Below, piece after piece: positions 46,277 through 57,987 of a stretch of 64,000 bases of DNA (position 1 is its first letter; each line of letters begins with the position of its first letter). The stretch is from Carnegiea gigantea (Eukaryota > Streptophyta > Magnoliopsida > Caryophyllales > Cactaceae). Under the pieces are notes generated by a model, which was not told where the DNA came from, made no database searches, and saw nothing but the letters and a program-made list of their open reading frames with translations. Location: NCBI GenBank assembly GCA_029747015.1, contig JAKOGI010000825.1, positions 312,001 to 376,000 on the forward strand, in the 5' to 3' direction. Both the position numbers and the translations under genes were made by a program.

Positions 46277-46345
46277 TTCAACCCTTGTCATGTATTCAAG
46301 CAATAGGTTATACACCATCAACTTCAACCCTTGTCATGTATTCAA
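46277..46345 (+). repeat. 23-bp direct repeat left of the LTR array
   Basis: TTCAACCCTTGTCATGTATTCAA style repeat: 46277-46299 and 46323-46345 are the same 23 bases. Confidence 0.85.
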
Positions 46346-46400
46346 TAATCTGATATTGTTGACACTGAGGCAATATAGACAATCGTAACCATGAGAATCA

Positions 46401-46405
46401 CTACA
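46401..46405. repeat. Left target-site duplication of the LTR array (CTACA)
   Basis: CTACA precedes the first LTR. CTATA (61136-61140) follows the last; they differ by one transition. No such duplication separates the inner units. Confidence 0.75.
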
Positions 46406-48106
46406 TGATGGAGGTCTGGTGGTCATCCCTCGCTTCCAGAATGTTTAGGCAAGAACCAAAAATCAAAACAAGCCTAGACATCAAAATACACCATGCTGCC
46501 ACGTCAGATTGAATTTTACCGTGAAATCTAGTTATGGTCACCCAATTTTGGGGTGACTTAAGTCCTTAATTTGGTGTTCTCATAAACCCTAGGATGTTAG
46601 GTTTCTAATAAAACAAGTTTGAGCCTCATTGGAGTTCATTTGCTCATCCAAAACCTATGTCTAAGGCAAACTGCCCTGAAGACAGTTTACGTCTAGATTT
46701 TACCCGGTCTTTGAGATTACATCTCTTAATCTTTCATAAGGTTTAAGTGTCCAATTTTTGCATCCCTGAAAATCTTAAAATCTTAGCTTTCATTTCCAAT
46801 TGGAATTACCAGATTTGGAGTTCAATTGGTTAGTGAATTTAGCTAATTAGTAAACCTGTGCTGTTTTGAAATCCAATCTGCATGGTTTGGGAAATCAGAC
46901 TGATTCAAGGGGCAAATGACGTCCAAATGGTATGATTCAAAAAGAAGGGTAATATAGACATCTTGAGGTTTCCATCCATGGAAGAAACATAGCAATTAGT
47001 CCGCATTTGATGTGTCAAGCATGTGTGACAAATTGAGGCAGAAACTAGCTGATTGACACCCGGTTACTTAGCCTAGTAGTTTTCCTCCTTCAAGGGGTTT
47101 ACTTAAGGTGTAAGCTTGCCTACTTGGTCAACTTGAGGTGCTTGGTAAGCTGCCACTTAGCCACATAGGAGTGAGACACGTGGAAGCATGAAGAAGAAGA
47201 CATTTTGCGAGCATATATTCAGCCACCACCAACACACATGTCAAGCTCGAATTCAACAGCCTTTTGCTAGGTGGCAGCCGTGTATCTTTGCCCTCTAAGG
47301 AAGGAAAATAAGTCATAATTATGCCTTAGATATTAAGCAAGGTCTTAGGATAAGTAAACTTGTGTATTAAGCTTGATTATACCGGTTTTACTTTGTTTTA
47401 GTTTAAACCTTGTATAAGTGTGCTTAGCTAGACTAATACCTTTCCTCCCTTAGAGGGAAAGGTTGTTTCATGACTTTAGTGGCTATATAAGGCCGTGTAC
47501 TTCTCACTTCATCAATCAGATTTTGAGCTTAAAACTTTGAGAAAAGACTTTGTGTCTTGAGTTCCTCTTAAACACTTAACTTGCTTATCCTTAATTAGGC
47601 CGATTAAGGTGGTGTTCAAGGAAGTCTTAATCATTGAATAGGTGGTGTATCGGTATCCTAATCAAAGGTTAAGGGCCCTAAGCTAGGTGATTGGTGGTGT
47701 GTCTTATCTAATCACAAAGCTTAGAACTATCCTAAACACATTGAATTCACTTAAAGTTCATAAAGCTAGCTTTTGGATTCCTTAAACTATGAGCTCTCTT
47801 TTCTGTTCTAATCAGTGAACTTCTCATTCTTTTCATTCCACACATTTCCTACCCTTTCTCATACTCTTTTCAGGTTTAATCAAGGCCAAGACTTCTTGCT
47901 TTGATTCAGTTTTCAGCCTAAACATAAATCCACTTCAAACCAACAGAAGTCACAAATTTCAGGCGTGCAAGGCAGAATTTTGGCACGGCCATATCGTGTC
48001 CTTAAGCACGGCCGTGCGTCCTTGAGTTCATGAGTTTTCCATTTGATTTGATTGTGTTCTTGTTGTAAGTTAGCTTGGGTTGTTCCTACCCTGGAGACTT
48101 ACATCA
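46406..48106 (+). repeat. Array LTR 1
   Basis: 1,701 bp, TGATGGAGG to TTACATCA. TATA-like box at 47484-47490. Palindrome GCACGGCCGTGC at 48006-48017. Its middle third shares the GCCACATAGG and CAGCCGTG variants with LTR 3. Confidence 0.93.
47484..47490 (+). promoter_or_regulatory. TATA-like box of array LTR 1 (also in LTRs 2-5)
   Basis: TATATAAGG at the same place in every LTR (50743, 53986, 57255, 60513). A CT-rich TTCTCACTTCATCA start-like region lies about 20-25 bp downstream. Likely the retrotransposon promoter; not tested. Confidence 0.5.
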
Positions 48107-48110
48107 ATTT

Positions 48111-48122
48111 TGGTATCAGTCC
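48111..48122 (+). other. Primer-binding site, array unit 1 (altered)
   Basis: TGGTATCAGTCC, four bases after LTR 1. Compared with TGGTATCAGAGC of the Met-tRNA site it has two changes. Confidence 0.75.
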
Positions 48123-48216
48123 AAGTTGATCCTTGCTTGGAACCTACCACACGCCTTTCCCAGCTTATCTCTGAATCTAAAACTCAAACACAATCCTGTT
48201 CGTCCAAATTTCCAAC

Positions 48217-49447
48217 ATGAGTTCTAGCATGACCATGGAAGAGAAACTTGAAGCAATGGCCAAACAAATGCACAAAATTTCTATATCCAATCAAGAACTC
48301 AAGGCTCGAAATGAGTACTTGAGAAAACAGCTTGGAAACCACATGAAACAAAAACAAAAGCTTCAAGAAGACAGTGAACGAATTGGAACACATTATGAAG
48401 GAGAAGAGGAAGCTAGCAATGCATTATCTTTCTCTGATGATGAAGTATCATTCGAGAGGACAAGAAGAGGGGTACGGCTTACTTTCAACTCAAATGATTT
48501 CAAAGTTGAAATTCCTGAGTCTGAAGGTAAGCTAGACCCAGATGAATTCCTTGAATGGTTATAAACTGTTGAGCGGATTTTCAAGTACAACGAGATTCCA
48601 GAGAACTAGAGAAAGAAAGAGTAAGATCAATACTTGGGACAAGTTGAAATCTAAGATGAAGACACGGTTCTTGCCGTCCACTTATGTCCAAGACAATTAC
48701 ATGCTCTTTCACCATCTCACTCAAGGCAAAATGAATGTGGAAGAATACACACGTGAGTTTGAGAAACTCATGATTAAATGTGACATTCATGAGCTTGAAG
48801 AACAAACCATGGTTCGTTACCTAGGAGGGCTTGATCCTAAGATAGCTAACGTGGTTGAATTGCAAGCCTTCACCACTTTTGATAAGATTTGTGTCCTAGC
48901 TCACAAAGTGGAACAACAAAGAAGGTCACGATTTCATACCCGTGAAGAAGTTCCCACATTCCTTCCTCAAGAACAACCATTCAACAAGGGGAGCCCAAAC
49001 CTTGTCCCTAAACCCATGGCCCCCCCACTTCCTACTCCACAAAAGAACCAAACACCACTACAAAGCCTACCCCCGCAACTTAAACCCAAGCATGGCACTT
49101 CCCGATGTTTTAAGTGCCAAGGATTTGGACACATAGCCGCCGATTGTGTCAATCGAAGAAGCATTACTCTGGCTGAGTGGGAGGCAATTGGAAAGGAAGA
49201 AAAGGAGGAAGAAACTCAAGAAGAAGACCTTGAAGAAATTGAGATCACTGCTGATGAAGGCGAAATGCTACTCTTGGAGAAGATGTCTCCAAATTTTCAT
49301 AAAGAAGAGCATGAACAACATATGAATATTCATGTTTGTATGTTAGTCATTCAAACAGAGCAAGACCCTACCCTATCATTTCCCATCAAACCCATTCCAT
49401 TCATCTCCATCCAGGATCTCTCATGCTCAGGTCCTAAACTTGCTTAA
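48217..49447 (+). pseudogene. Gag of array unit 1 (two overlapping frames)
   Basis: Frame 1 starts at ATG 48217 (MSSSMTMEEKLEAMAKQ). It encodes a predicted coiled coil (NQELKARNEYLRKQLGNH) and the SEGKLDPDEFLEWL block that opens the retrotransposon gag capsid domain. A TAA at 48562, unique to this copy, ends it; the stop common to all copies is at 48607-48609. Frame 2 (48542-49447) carries the rest of the capsid domain (TWDKLKSKMK, MNVEEYTREFEKLM, VRYLGGLDPKIANVV), a proline-rich linker, zinc knuckle CFKCQGFGHIAADC and an acidic tail. Between the frames about 25 residues normally linking the two capsid halves are missing. Frame 2 stays open to its end. No pol follows; the purine tract AACAAGGGGAGAA reaches LTR 2. 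Confidence 0.85.
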
Positions 49448-49663
49448 TTTACTCCCCCAAAGCAAAATCCAAACCCACCCCCCATCCATTCATTCCAACA
49501 CCCACTTAAGTTTCACATGGCTGATGTAAGGAATACGGAAGCAAAGTTTAAACCAAGCTTATTTGAAGAGTTGATCCTTTTTCAGCCTAGTTCACCTTTG
49601 TTTGCTTTTGGGCAGTACGTCCTTGGTGAATTTGAGGATAAATTCTTCTCAACAAGGGGAGAA

Positions 49664-51350
49664 TGATGGAGGTCTGGTGGTCATCCCTCACTTCCAGAAT
49701 GTTTAGGCAAGAACCAAAAATCAAAACAAGCCCAGACATCAAAATACACCATGCTACCACGTCAGATTGCATTTAATCGTGAAATCTAGTTATGGTCACC
49801 TAATTTTAGGGTGACTTAAGTCCTTAATTTTGGTGTTCTCATAAACCCTAGGATGTTAGGTTTCTAATAAAACAAGTTTTAGCCTCATTGGAGTTCATTT
49901 GCTCATCCAAAATCTATGTTTAAGTCAAACTGCCCTGAAGACAGTTTACATCTAGATTTTACCCAGTTTTGGAGATTACATTTCTTAATCTTCCATGAGG
50001 TTTAAGTGTCCAATTTTTGCATCCCTGAAAAGCTTAAGATCTTAGCTTTCATTTTCAATTGGAATTACTAGATTTGGAGTTCAATGGTTTAGTGAATTTA
50101 GCTAATTATTAAACCTGTGCTGTTTTGGAGTCCAATCTGCACGGTTTGGGAAATCAGACTGATTCAAGGGGCCAATGATGTCCAAATGCTATGATTCAAA
50201 AAGGAGGGTAATATAGACATCTTGAGGTTTCCATCCATGTAATAAACATAGCAATTAGTCCGCATTTGATGTGTCAAGCATGCGTGACAAGTTGAGGCAG
50301 AAATTGGCTGGTTGACACCCGGTTACTTAGCCTAGTAGTTTTCCTCCTTCAAGGGGTTTACTTAAGGTGTAAGCTTGCCTACTTGGTCAAATTGAGGTGC
50401 TTGGTAAGCTGCCACTCATCCACATAGGAGTGAGACACGTGGAAGCATGAAGAAGAAGACATTTTGCAAGCATATCTTCAGCCACCGCCAACACACATGT
50501 CAAGCTCGAATTCAGTAGCCTTTTGCTAGGTGGCAGCTGTGTATCTTTGCCCTCCAAGGAAGGAAAATGAGTCATAATTATGCCTTAGATATTAAGCAAG
50601 GTCTTAGGATAAGTAAACTTGTGTATTAAGCTTGATTGTACCGGTTTTACTTTGTTTTAGTTTAAACCTTGTATAAGTGTGCTTAGCTAGACTAATACCT
50701 TTCCTCCCTTAGAGGGAAAGGTTGTTTCATGACTTTAGTGGCTATATAAGGCCGTGTACTCCTCACTTCATCAATCAGATTTTGAGCTTAAAACTTTGAG
50801 AAAAAACTTTGTGTCTTGAGTTCCTCTTAAACACATAACTTGTTTGTCCTTAATTAGGCCGATTAAGGTGGTGTTCAAGTGAGTCTTAATCATTGAATAG
50901 GTGGTGTAAAGGTTAAGGGCCCTAAGCTAGCTGATTGGTGGTGTGTCTTATCTAATCACAAAGCTTAGAACTATCCCAAACACATTGAATTCACTTAAAG
51001 TTCATAAAGCTAGCTTTTGGATTCCGTAAACTATGAGCTCTCTTTTGTGTTCTAATCAGTGAACTTCTCATTCTTTTCATTCCACACATTTCCTACCCTT
51101 TCTCATACTCTTTTCAAGCTTAATCAAGGCCAAGACTTCTTACATTGATTCAGTTTTTAGCCCAAACACAAATCCACTTCAAACCGTGAGAAGTCATAAA
51201 TTTCAGGCATGCAAGGCAGAATTTTGGCACGGCCATATCGTGTCCTTAAGCACGGCCGTGCGTCCTTGAGTTCGTGAGTTTTCCATTTGATTTGATTGTG
51301 TTCTTGTTGTAAGTTAGCTTGGGTTGTTCCTACCCTGGAGACTTACATCA
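49664..51350 (+). repeat. Array LTR 2
   Basis: 1,687 bp. A deletion of roughly 15 bp near 50908 removes part of the GTATCGGTATCCTAATC phrase present in LTR 1. TATA-like box at 50743-50749, palindrome at 51250-51261. Confidence 0.93.
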
Positions 51351-51354
51351 ATTT

Positions 51355-51366
51355 TGGTATCAGAGC
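51355..51366 (+). other. Primer-binding site, array unit 2
   Basis: TGGTATCAGAGC, four bases after LTR 2; intact Met-tRNA type. Confidence 0.85.
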
Positions 51367-51460
51367 AAGTTGATCCTTGCCTGGAACCTGCCACACGCCT
51401 TTCCCAGCTTCTCTCTGAATCTGAAACTCAAACACAATCCTGTTCGTCCAAATTTCCAAC

Positions 51461-52690
51461 ATGAGTTCTAGCATGACCGTGGAAGAGAAACTTGAAGCAA
51501 TGGCCAAACAAATGCACAAAATTTCTATATCCAATCAAGAACTCGAGACTCGAAATGAGTACTTGAGAAAACAGCTTGGAAACCACATGAAACAAAAACA
51601 AAAGCTTCAAGAAGACAGTGAACAAATTGGAACACGTTATGAAGCAGAAGAGGAAGCTAGCAATGCATTATCTTTCTCTGATGATGAAGTATCATTTGAG
51701 AGGACAAGCAGAGGGGTACAGCCTACTTTCAACTCAAATGATTTCAAAGTTGAAATTCCTGAGTCTGAAGGTAAGCTAGACCCAGATGAATTCCTTGAAT
51801 GGTTACAAACTGTTGAGCGGATTTTCAAGTACAAGGAGATTCCAGAGAACTAGAGAAAGAAAGAGTAAGATCAATACTTGGGACAAGTTGAAATCTAAGA
51901 TGAAGGCACGGTTCTTGCCGTCCACTTATGTCCAAGACAATTACATGCTCTTTCACCATCTCACTCAAGGCAAAATGAATGTGGAAGAATACACACGTGA
52001 GGTTGAGAAACTCATGATTAAATGTGACATTCATGAGCCTGAAGAACAAACCATGGTTCGTTACCTAGGAGGGCTCGATCCTAGGATAGCCAACGTGGTT
52101 GAATTGCAAGCCTTTACCACTTTTGATGAGATTTGTGTCCTAGCTCACAAAGTGGAACAACAAAGAAGGTCACGATTTCATACCCATGAAGAAGTTCCCA
52201 CATTCCTTCCTCAAGAACAACCATTCAACAAGGGGAGCCCAAACCTTGTCCCTAAACCCATGGCCCCCCACTTCCTACTCCACAAAAGAACCAAACACCA
52301 CTACAAAGCCTACCCCCGCAACTTAAACCCAAGCATGGCATTTCCCAGTGTTTTAAGTGCCAAGGATTTGGACACATAGCCGCCGATTGTGTCAATCGAA
52401 GAAGCATTACTCTGGCTGAGTGGGAGGCAATTGGAAAGGAAGAAAAGGACGAAGAAACTCAAGAAGAAGACCTTGAAGAAATTGAGATCACTGCTGATGA
52501 AGGCGAAATGCTACTCTTGGAGAAGATGTCTACAAATTTTCATAAAGAAGAGCATGAACAACATACGAATATTCATGTTTGTATGTTAGTCATTCAAACA
52601 GAGCAAGACCCTACCCCATCATTTCCCATCAAACCCATTCCATTCATCTCCATCCAGGATCTCTCATGCTCAGGTCCTAAACTTGCTTAA
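51461..52690 (+). pseudogene. Gag of array unit 2
   Basis: Frame 1 runs 51461-51853 (130 codons) to the stop shared by all units just after EIPEN. Frame 2 opens at 51786 with the second capsid half. It is lost at a C run near 52265 (one C fewer than in unit 1) and ends at 52379. The original frame with the zinc knuckle continues behind the shift, and its acidic tail can be read to 52690. The capsid gap is the same as in unit 1. Primer site intact; purine tract ATAAGGGGAGAA. Confidence 0.85.
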
Positions 52691-52906
52691 TTTACTCCCC
52701 CAAAGCAAAATCCAAACCCACCCCCCATCCATTCATTCCAACACCCACTTAAGTTTCACATGGCCGACGTAAGGAATACGGAAGCAAAGTTTAAACCAAG
52801 CTTATCTGAAGAGTTGATCCTTTTTCGGCCTAGTTCACCTTTGTTTGCTTTTGGGCAGTACGTCCTTGGTGAATTTGAGGACAAATTCTTCTCAATAAGG
52901 GGAGAA

Positions 52907-54632
52907 TGATGGAGGTCTGGTGGTCATCCCTCACTTCCAGAATGCTTAGGCAAGAACCAAAAATCAAAACAAGCCTAGACATCAAAATACACCATGCTGC
53001 CACGTCAGATTGCATTTAATCATGAAATCTAGTTATGGTCACCTAATTTTGGGGTGACTTAAGTCCTTACTTTTGGTGTTCTCATAAAACCTAGGATGTT
53101 AGGTTTCTAATAAAACAAGTTTGAGCCTCATTGGAGTTCATTTGCTCATCCAAAACCTATGTTTAAGTCAAACTGCCCTGAAGATAGTTTACGTCCAGAT
53201 TTTATCCGGTATTTGAGATTACATTTCTTAATCTTCCATGAGGTTTAAGTGTCCAATTTTTGCATCCCTGAAAAGCTTAAGATCTTAGCTTTCATTCCAA
53301 TTGGAATTACCAGATTTGGAGTTCAATTGGTTAGTGAATTTAGCTAATTAGTAAACCTATGCTGTTTTGGAGTCCAATCTGCACGGTTTGGGAAATCAGA
53401 CTGATTCAAGGGGCAAATGACGTCCAAATGCTATGATTCGAAAAGGAGGGTAATCTAGACATCTTGAGGTTTCCATCCATGTAGGAAACGTAGCAAGTAG
53501 TCAGCGTTTGATGTGTCAAGCATGCGTGACATGTTGAGGTAGAAACTGGCTGGTTGACACCCGGTTACTTAGCCTTGTAGTTTTCCTCCTTCAAGGGGTT
53601 TGCTTAAGGTGTAAGCTTGCCTACTTCGTCAAAATGAGCTGCTTGGTAAGCTGCCACTCAGCCACATAGGAGAGAGACATGTGGGAGCATGAAGAAGAAG
53701 ACATTTTGCAAGCATGTATTCGACCACCACCAACACACATGTCAAGCTCGAACTCAGCAGCTTTTTGCTAGGTGGTAGCCGTGTATCTTTGCCCTCCAAG
53801 GAAGGAAAATGAGTCACAATTATGCCTTAGATATTAAGAAAGGTCTTAGGATGAGTAAACTTGTGTATTAAGCTTGATTGTACCGGTTTTACTTTGCTTT
53901 AGTTTAAACCTTGTATAAGTGTGCTTAGCTAGACTAATACCTTTCCTCCCTTAGAGGGAAAGGTTGTTTCATGACTTTAGTGTGCTATATAAGGCCCGTG
54001 GACCTTCTCACGTCATCAATTCAGGATTTTAGTAGCTTAAAACTTGAGAAAAGACTATTGTGTCTGAGTTTCTCTCTTAAACACTTAACTTGTCTTTCCT
54101 TAATTAGGTGACCGATTAAGTGTGGGTGTTCAAGTATACAGTCTTTAATCTTGATATGTAGGTGGTGTGTGTGTGTATCCTAATCGAAAGGTTAAGGGCC
54201 CTACACGCCTCAGTGATTGGTGGTGTGTCTTATCTAATCACAAAGCTTAGAACTATCCCAAACGCATTGAATTCACTTAAAGTTCATAAAGCTAGCTTTT
54301 GGATTCCTTAAACTATGAGCTCTCTTTTCTGTTCTAATCAGTGAACTTCTCATTCTTTTCATTCCACACATTTCCTACCCATTCTCATACTCTTTTCAAG
54401 TTTAATCAAGGCTAAGACCTCTTGCTTTGATTCAGTTTTTGGCCCAAACACAAATCCACTTCAAACCGTGAGAAGTCACAAATTTCAGGCGTGCAAGGCA
54501 GAATTTTGGCACGGCCATATCGTGTCCTTAAGCACGGCCGTGCATCCTTGAGTTCGTGAGTTTTCCATTTGATTTGATTGTGTTCTTGTTGTAAGTTAGC
54601 TTGGATTGTTCCTACCCTGGAGACTTACATCA
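52907..54632 (+). repeat. Array LTR 3
   Basis: 1,726 bp, the longest copy because of many small insertions between 53983 and 54215. TATA-like box at 53986-53992, palindrome at 54532-54543. Its right 400 bp look identical to the right end of LTR 5. Confidence 0.93.
53983..54215. other. Indel-dense stretch in LTR 3
   Basis: Relative to the other four LTRs this 230-bp interval has a dozen or more one- to four-base insertions and deletions (e.g. TGTGCTATAT for TGGCTATAT, AGGCCCGTGGACC for AGGCCGTGTAC, a GTGTGTGTGT expansion), while sequence on both sides agrees closely. This looks like unpolished long-read error or a mis-assembly. Confidence 0.6.
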
Positions 54633-54636
54633 ATTT

Positions 54637-54648
54637 TGGTATCAGAGC
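54637..54648 (+). other. Primer-binding site, array unit 3
   Basis: TGGTATCAGAGC, four bases after LTR 3; intact. Confidence 0.85.
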
Positions 54649-54742
54649 AAGTTGATCCTTGCTTGGAACCTACCACACGCCTTTCTCAGCTTATCTCTGA
54701 ATCTGAAACTCAAACACAATCCTGTTCGTCCAAATTTCCAAC

Positions 54743-55976
54743 ATGAGTTCTAGCATGACCATGGAAGAGAAACTTGAAGCAATGGCCAAACAAATGCACA
54801 AAATTTCTATATCCAATCAAGAACTCAAGGCTCGAAATGAGTGCTTAAGAAAACAGCTTGGAAACCACATGAAACAAAAACAAAAGCTTCAAGAAGACAG
54901 TGAACGAATTGGAACACGTTATGAAGGAGAAGAGGAAGCTAGCAATGCGTTATCTTTCTCTGAAGATGATGAAGTATCATTCGAGAGGATAAGAAGAGGG
55001 GTACGGCCTACTTTCAACTCAAATGATTTCAAAGTTGAAATTCCTGAGTCTGAAGGTAAGCTAGACCCAGATGAATTCCATGAATGGTTACAAACTGTTG
55101 AGCGGATTTTCAAGTACAAGGAGATTCCAGAGAACTAGAGAAAGAAAGAGTAAGATCAATACTTGGGACAAGTTGAAATCTAAGATGAAGGCACGGTTCT
55201 TGCCGTCCACTTATGTCCAAGACAATTACATGCTCTTTCACCATCTCACTCAAGGCAAAATGAATGTGGAAGAATACACACGTGAGTTTGAGAAACTCAT
55301 AATTAAATGTGACATTCATGAGCCTGAAGAACAAACTAAGGTTTGTTACCTAGGAGGGCTTGATCCTGGATAGCCAACGTGGTTGAATTGACGCCTTCAC
55401 CATTTTTTGATGAGATTTGTGTCTTTAGCTCGCAAAGTGGAACAACAAAGAAGATCCGATTTCATACCCATGAAGAAGTTCCCACATTCCTTCCTCAAGA
55501 ACAACCATTCACACAAGGGGAGCCCAAACCTTGTCCCTAAACCCATGGCCCCCCCACTTCCTACTCCACAAAAGAACCAAACACCACTACAAAGCCTACC
55601 CCCGCAACTTAAACCCAAGCATGGCACTTCCCGATGTTTTAAGTGCCAAGGATTTGGACACATAGCTGCCGATTGTGTCAATCGAAGAAGCATTACTCTG
55701 GCTGAGTGGGAGGCAATTGGAAAGGAAGAAAAGGAGGAAGAAACTCAAGAAGAAGACCTTGAAGAAATTGAGATCACTGCTGATGAAGGCGAAATGCTAC
55801 TCTTGGAGAAGATGTCTCCAAATTTTCATAAAGAAGAGCATGAACAACATACGAATATTCATGTTTGTATGTTAGTCATTCAAACAGAGCAAGACCCTAC
55901 CCCATCATTTCCCATCAAACCCATTCCATTCATCTCCATCCAGGATCTCTCATGCTCAGGTCCTAAACTTGCTTAA
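54743..55976 (+). pseudogene. Gag of array unit 3
   Basis: Frame 1 is 54743-55138 (131 codons, one extra acidic residue after FSE) with the shared stop. Frame 2 begins at 55071 but breaks at 55373 inside a stretch dense in small indels (55336-55513). It resumes at about 55407 and runs to 55976 through the zinc knuckle and acidic tail. The end of the internal domain is shortened to GAGGGGGGAGAG before LTR 4. The breaks here may be sequencing error rather than real mutation. Confidence 0.82.
55336..55513. other. Indel-dense stretch in gag of unit 3
   Basis: Six or more small differences in under 180 bp (AACTAAGGTTTG, CCTGGATAGCC, TTGACGCC, CCATTTTTTG, GTCTTTAGC, AGATCCG), against near-identity outside. 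Same pattern as 53983-54215. Confidence 0.55.
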
Positions 55977-56174
55977 TTTACTCCCCCAAAGCAAAATCCA
56001 AACCCACCCCCCATCCATTCATTCCAACACCCACTTAAGTTTCACATGGCTGATGTAAGGAATACGGAAGCAAAGTTTAAACCAAGCTTATTTGAAGAGT
56101 TGATCCTTTTTCAGCCTAGTTCACCTTTGTTTGCTTTTGGGCAGTACGTCCTTGGTGAATTTGAGGGGGGAGAG

Positions 56175-57877
56175 TGATGGAGGTCTGGTGGTCATCCCTC
56201 ACTTCCAGAATGTTTAGGCAAGAACCAAAAATCAAAAACAAGCCTAGACATCAAAATACACCATGCTGCCACGTCAGATTGCACTTAACCATGAAATCTG
56301 GTTATGGTCACCTAATTTTGGGGTGACTTAAGTCCTTACTTTTGGTGTTCTCATAAACCCTAGGATGTTAGGTTTCTAATAAAACAAGTTTCAGCCTCAT
56401 TGGAGTTCATTTGCTCATCCAAAACCTATGTTTAAGTCAAACTGCCCTGAAGACAGTTTACGTCTAGATTTTACCCGGTTTTTGAGATTACATTTCTTAA
56501 TCTTCCATGAGGTTTAAGTGTCCAATTTTTGCATCCCTGAAAAGCTTAAGATCTTAGCTTTCATTTCCAATTGGAATTACCAGATTTGGAGTTCAATGGG
56601 TTAGTGAATTTAGCTAATTATTAAACCTGTGCTGTTTTAGAGTCCAATCTGCACGGTTTGGGAAATCAGACTGATTCAAGGGGCCAATGATGTCCAAATG
56701 CTATGATTCAAAAAGGAGGGTAATATAGACATCTTGAGGTTTCCATCCATGTAATAAACATAGCAATTAGTCCGCATGTGATGTGTCAAGCATGCGTGAC
56801 AAGTTGAGGCAGAAATTAGCTGGTTGACACCCGGTTACTTAGCCTAGTAGTTTTCCTCCTTCAAGGGGTTTACTTAAGGTGTAAGCTTGCCTACTTGGTC
56901 AACTTGAGGTGCTTGGTAAGCTGCCACTCATCCACATAGGAGTGAGACACGTGGAAGCATGAAGAAGAAGACATTTTGCAAGCATATCTTCAGCCACCGC
57001 CAACACACATGTCAAGCTCGAATTCAGTAGCCTTTTGCTAGGTGGCAGCTGTGTATCTTTGCCCTCCAAGGAAGGAAAATGAGTCATAATTATGCCTTAG
57101 ATATTAAGCAAGGTCTTAGGATAAGTAAACTTGTGTATTAAGCTTGATTGTACCGGTTTTACATTGTTTTAGTTTAAACCTTATATAAGTGTGCTTAGCT
57201 AGACTAATACCTTTCCTCCCTTAGAGGGAAAGGTTGTTTCATGACTTTAGTGGCTATATAAGGCCGTGTACTTCTCACTTCATCAATCAGATTTTGAGCT
57301 TAAAACTTTGAGAAAAAACTTTGTGTCTTGAGTTCCTCTTAAACACATAACTTGTTTGTCCTTAATTAGGCCGATTAAGGTGGTGTTCAAGTGAGTCTTA
57401 ATCATTGAATAGGTGGTGTATCTGTATCCTAATCAAAGGTTAAGGGCCCTAAGCTAGGTGATTGGTGGTGTGTCTTATCTAATCACAAAGCTTAGAACTA
57501 TCCCAAACACATTGAATTCACTTAAAGTTCATAAAGCTAGCTTTTGGATTCCTTAAACTATGAGCTCTCTTTTCTGTTCTAATCAGTGAACTTCTCATTC
57601 TTTTCATTCCACACATTTCCTACCCTTTCTCATACTCTTTTCAAGTTTAATCAAGGCCAAGACTTCTTGCTTTGATTCAGTTTTTAGCCCAAACACAAAT
57701 CCACTTCAAACCGTCAGAAGTCACAAATTTCAGGCGTGCAAGGTAGAATTTTAGCACGGCCATATCGTGTCCTTAAGCATGGCCGTGCGTCCTTGAGTTC
57801 GTGAGTTTTCCACTTGATTTGATTGTGTTCTTGTTGTAAGTTAGCTTGGGTTGTTCCTACCCTGGAGACTTACATGA
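56175..57877 (+). repeat. Array LTR 4
   Basis: 1,703 bp. Its last bases read CATGA where the others have CATCA, so the terminal dinucleotide is mutated. TATA-like box at 57255-57261. The GC-rich palindrome is broken by one change (GCATGGCCGTGC). Confidence 0.92.
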
Positions 57878-57881
57878 ATTT

Positions 57882-57893
57882 TGGTATCAGTGC
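57882..57893 (+). other. Primer-binding site, array unit 4 (altered)
   Basis: TGGTATCAGTGC, one change from the intact site. Confidence 0.75.
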
Positions 57894-57987
57894 AAGTTGA
57901 TGCTTGCTTGGAACCTACCACACGCCTTTCCCAGCTTATCTCTGAATCTAAAACTCAAACACAATCCTATTCGTCCAAATTTCCAAC

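Larger units (their letters stand above)
43044..46400. other. A+T-rich intergenic region
   Basis: No gene recognised. It includes a T15-type run (about 43918-43932), a CACTA-like terminus near 45865-45873, and a 23-bp exact repeat just left of the LTR array. Open frames here have no protein-like character. Confidence 0.5.

Noticed and set aside
48393..48590. Minus-strand open frames repeated in every array unit (also at 47128-47316, 49587-49772 and their copies)
   Set aside because: They repeat only because the DNA repeats. They are antisense to gag or lie in the LTR and show no protein features.
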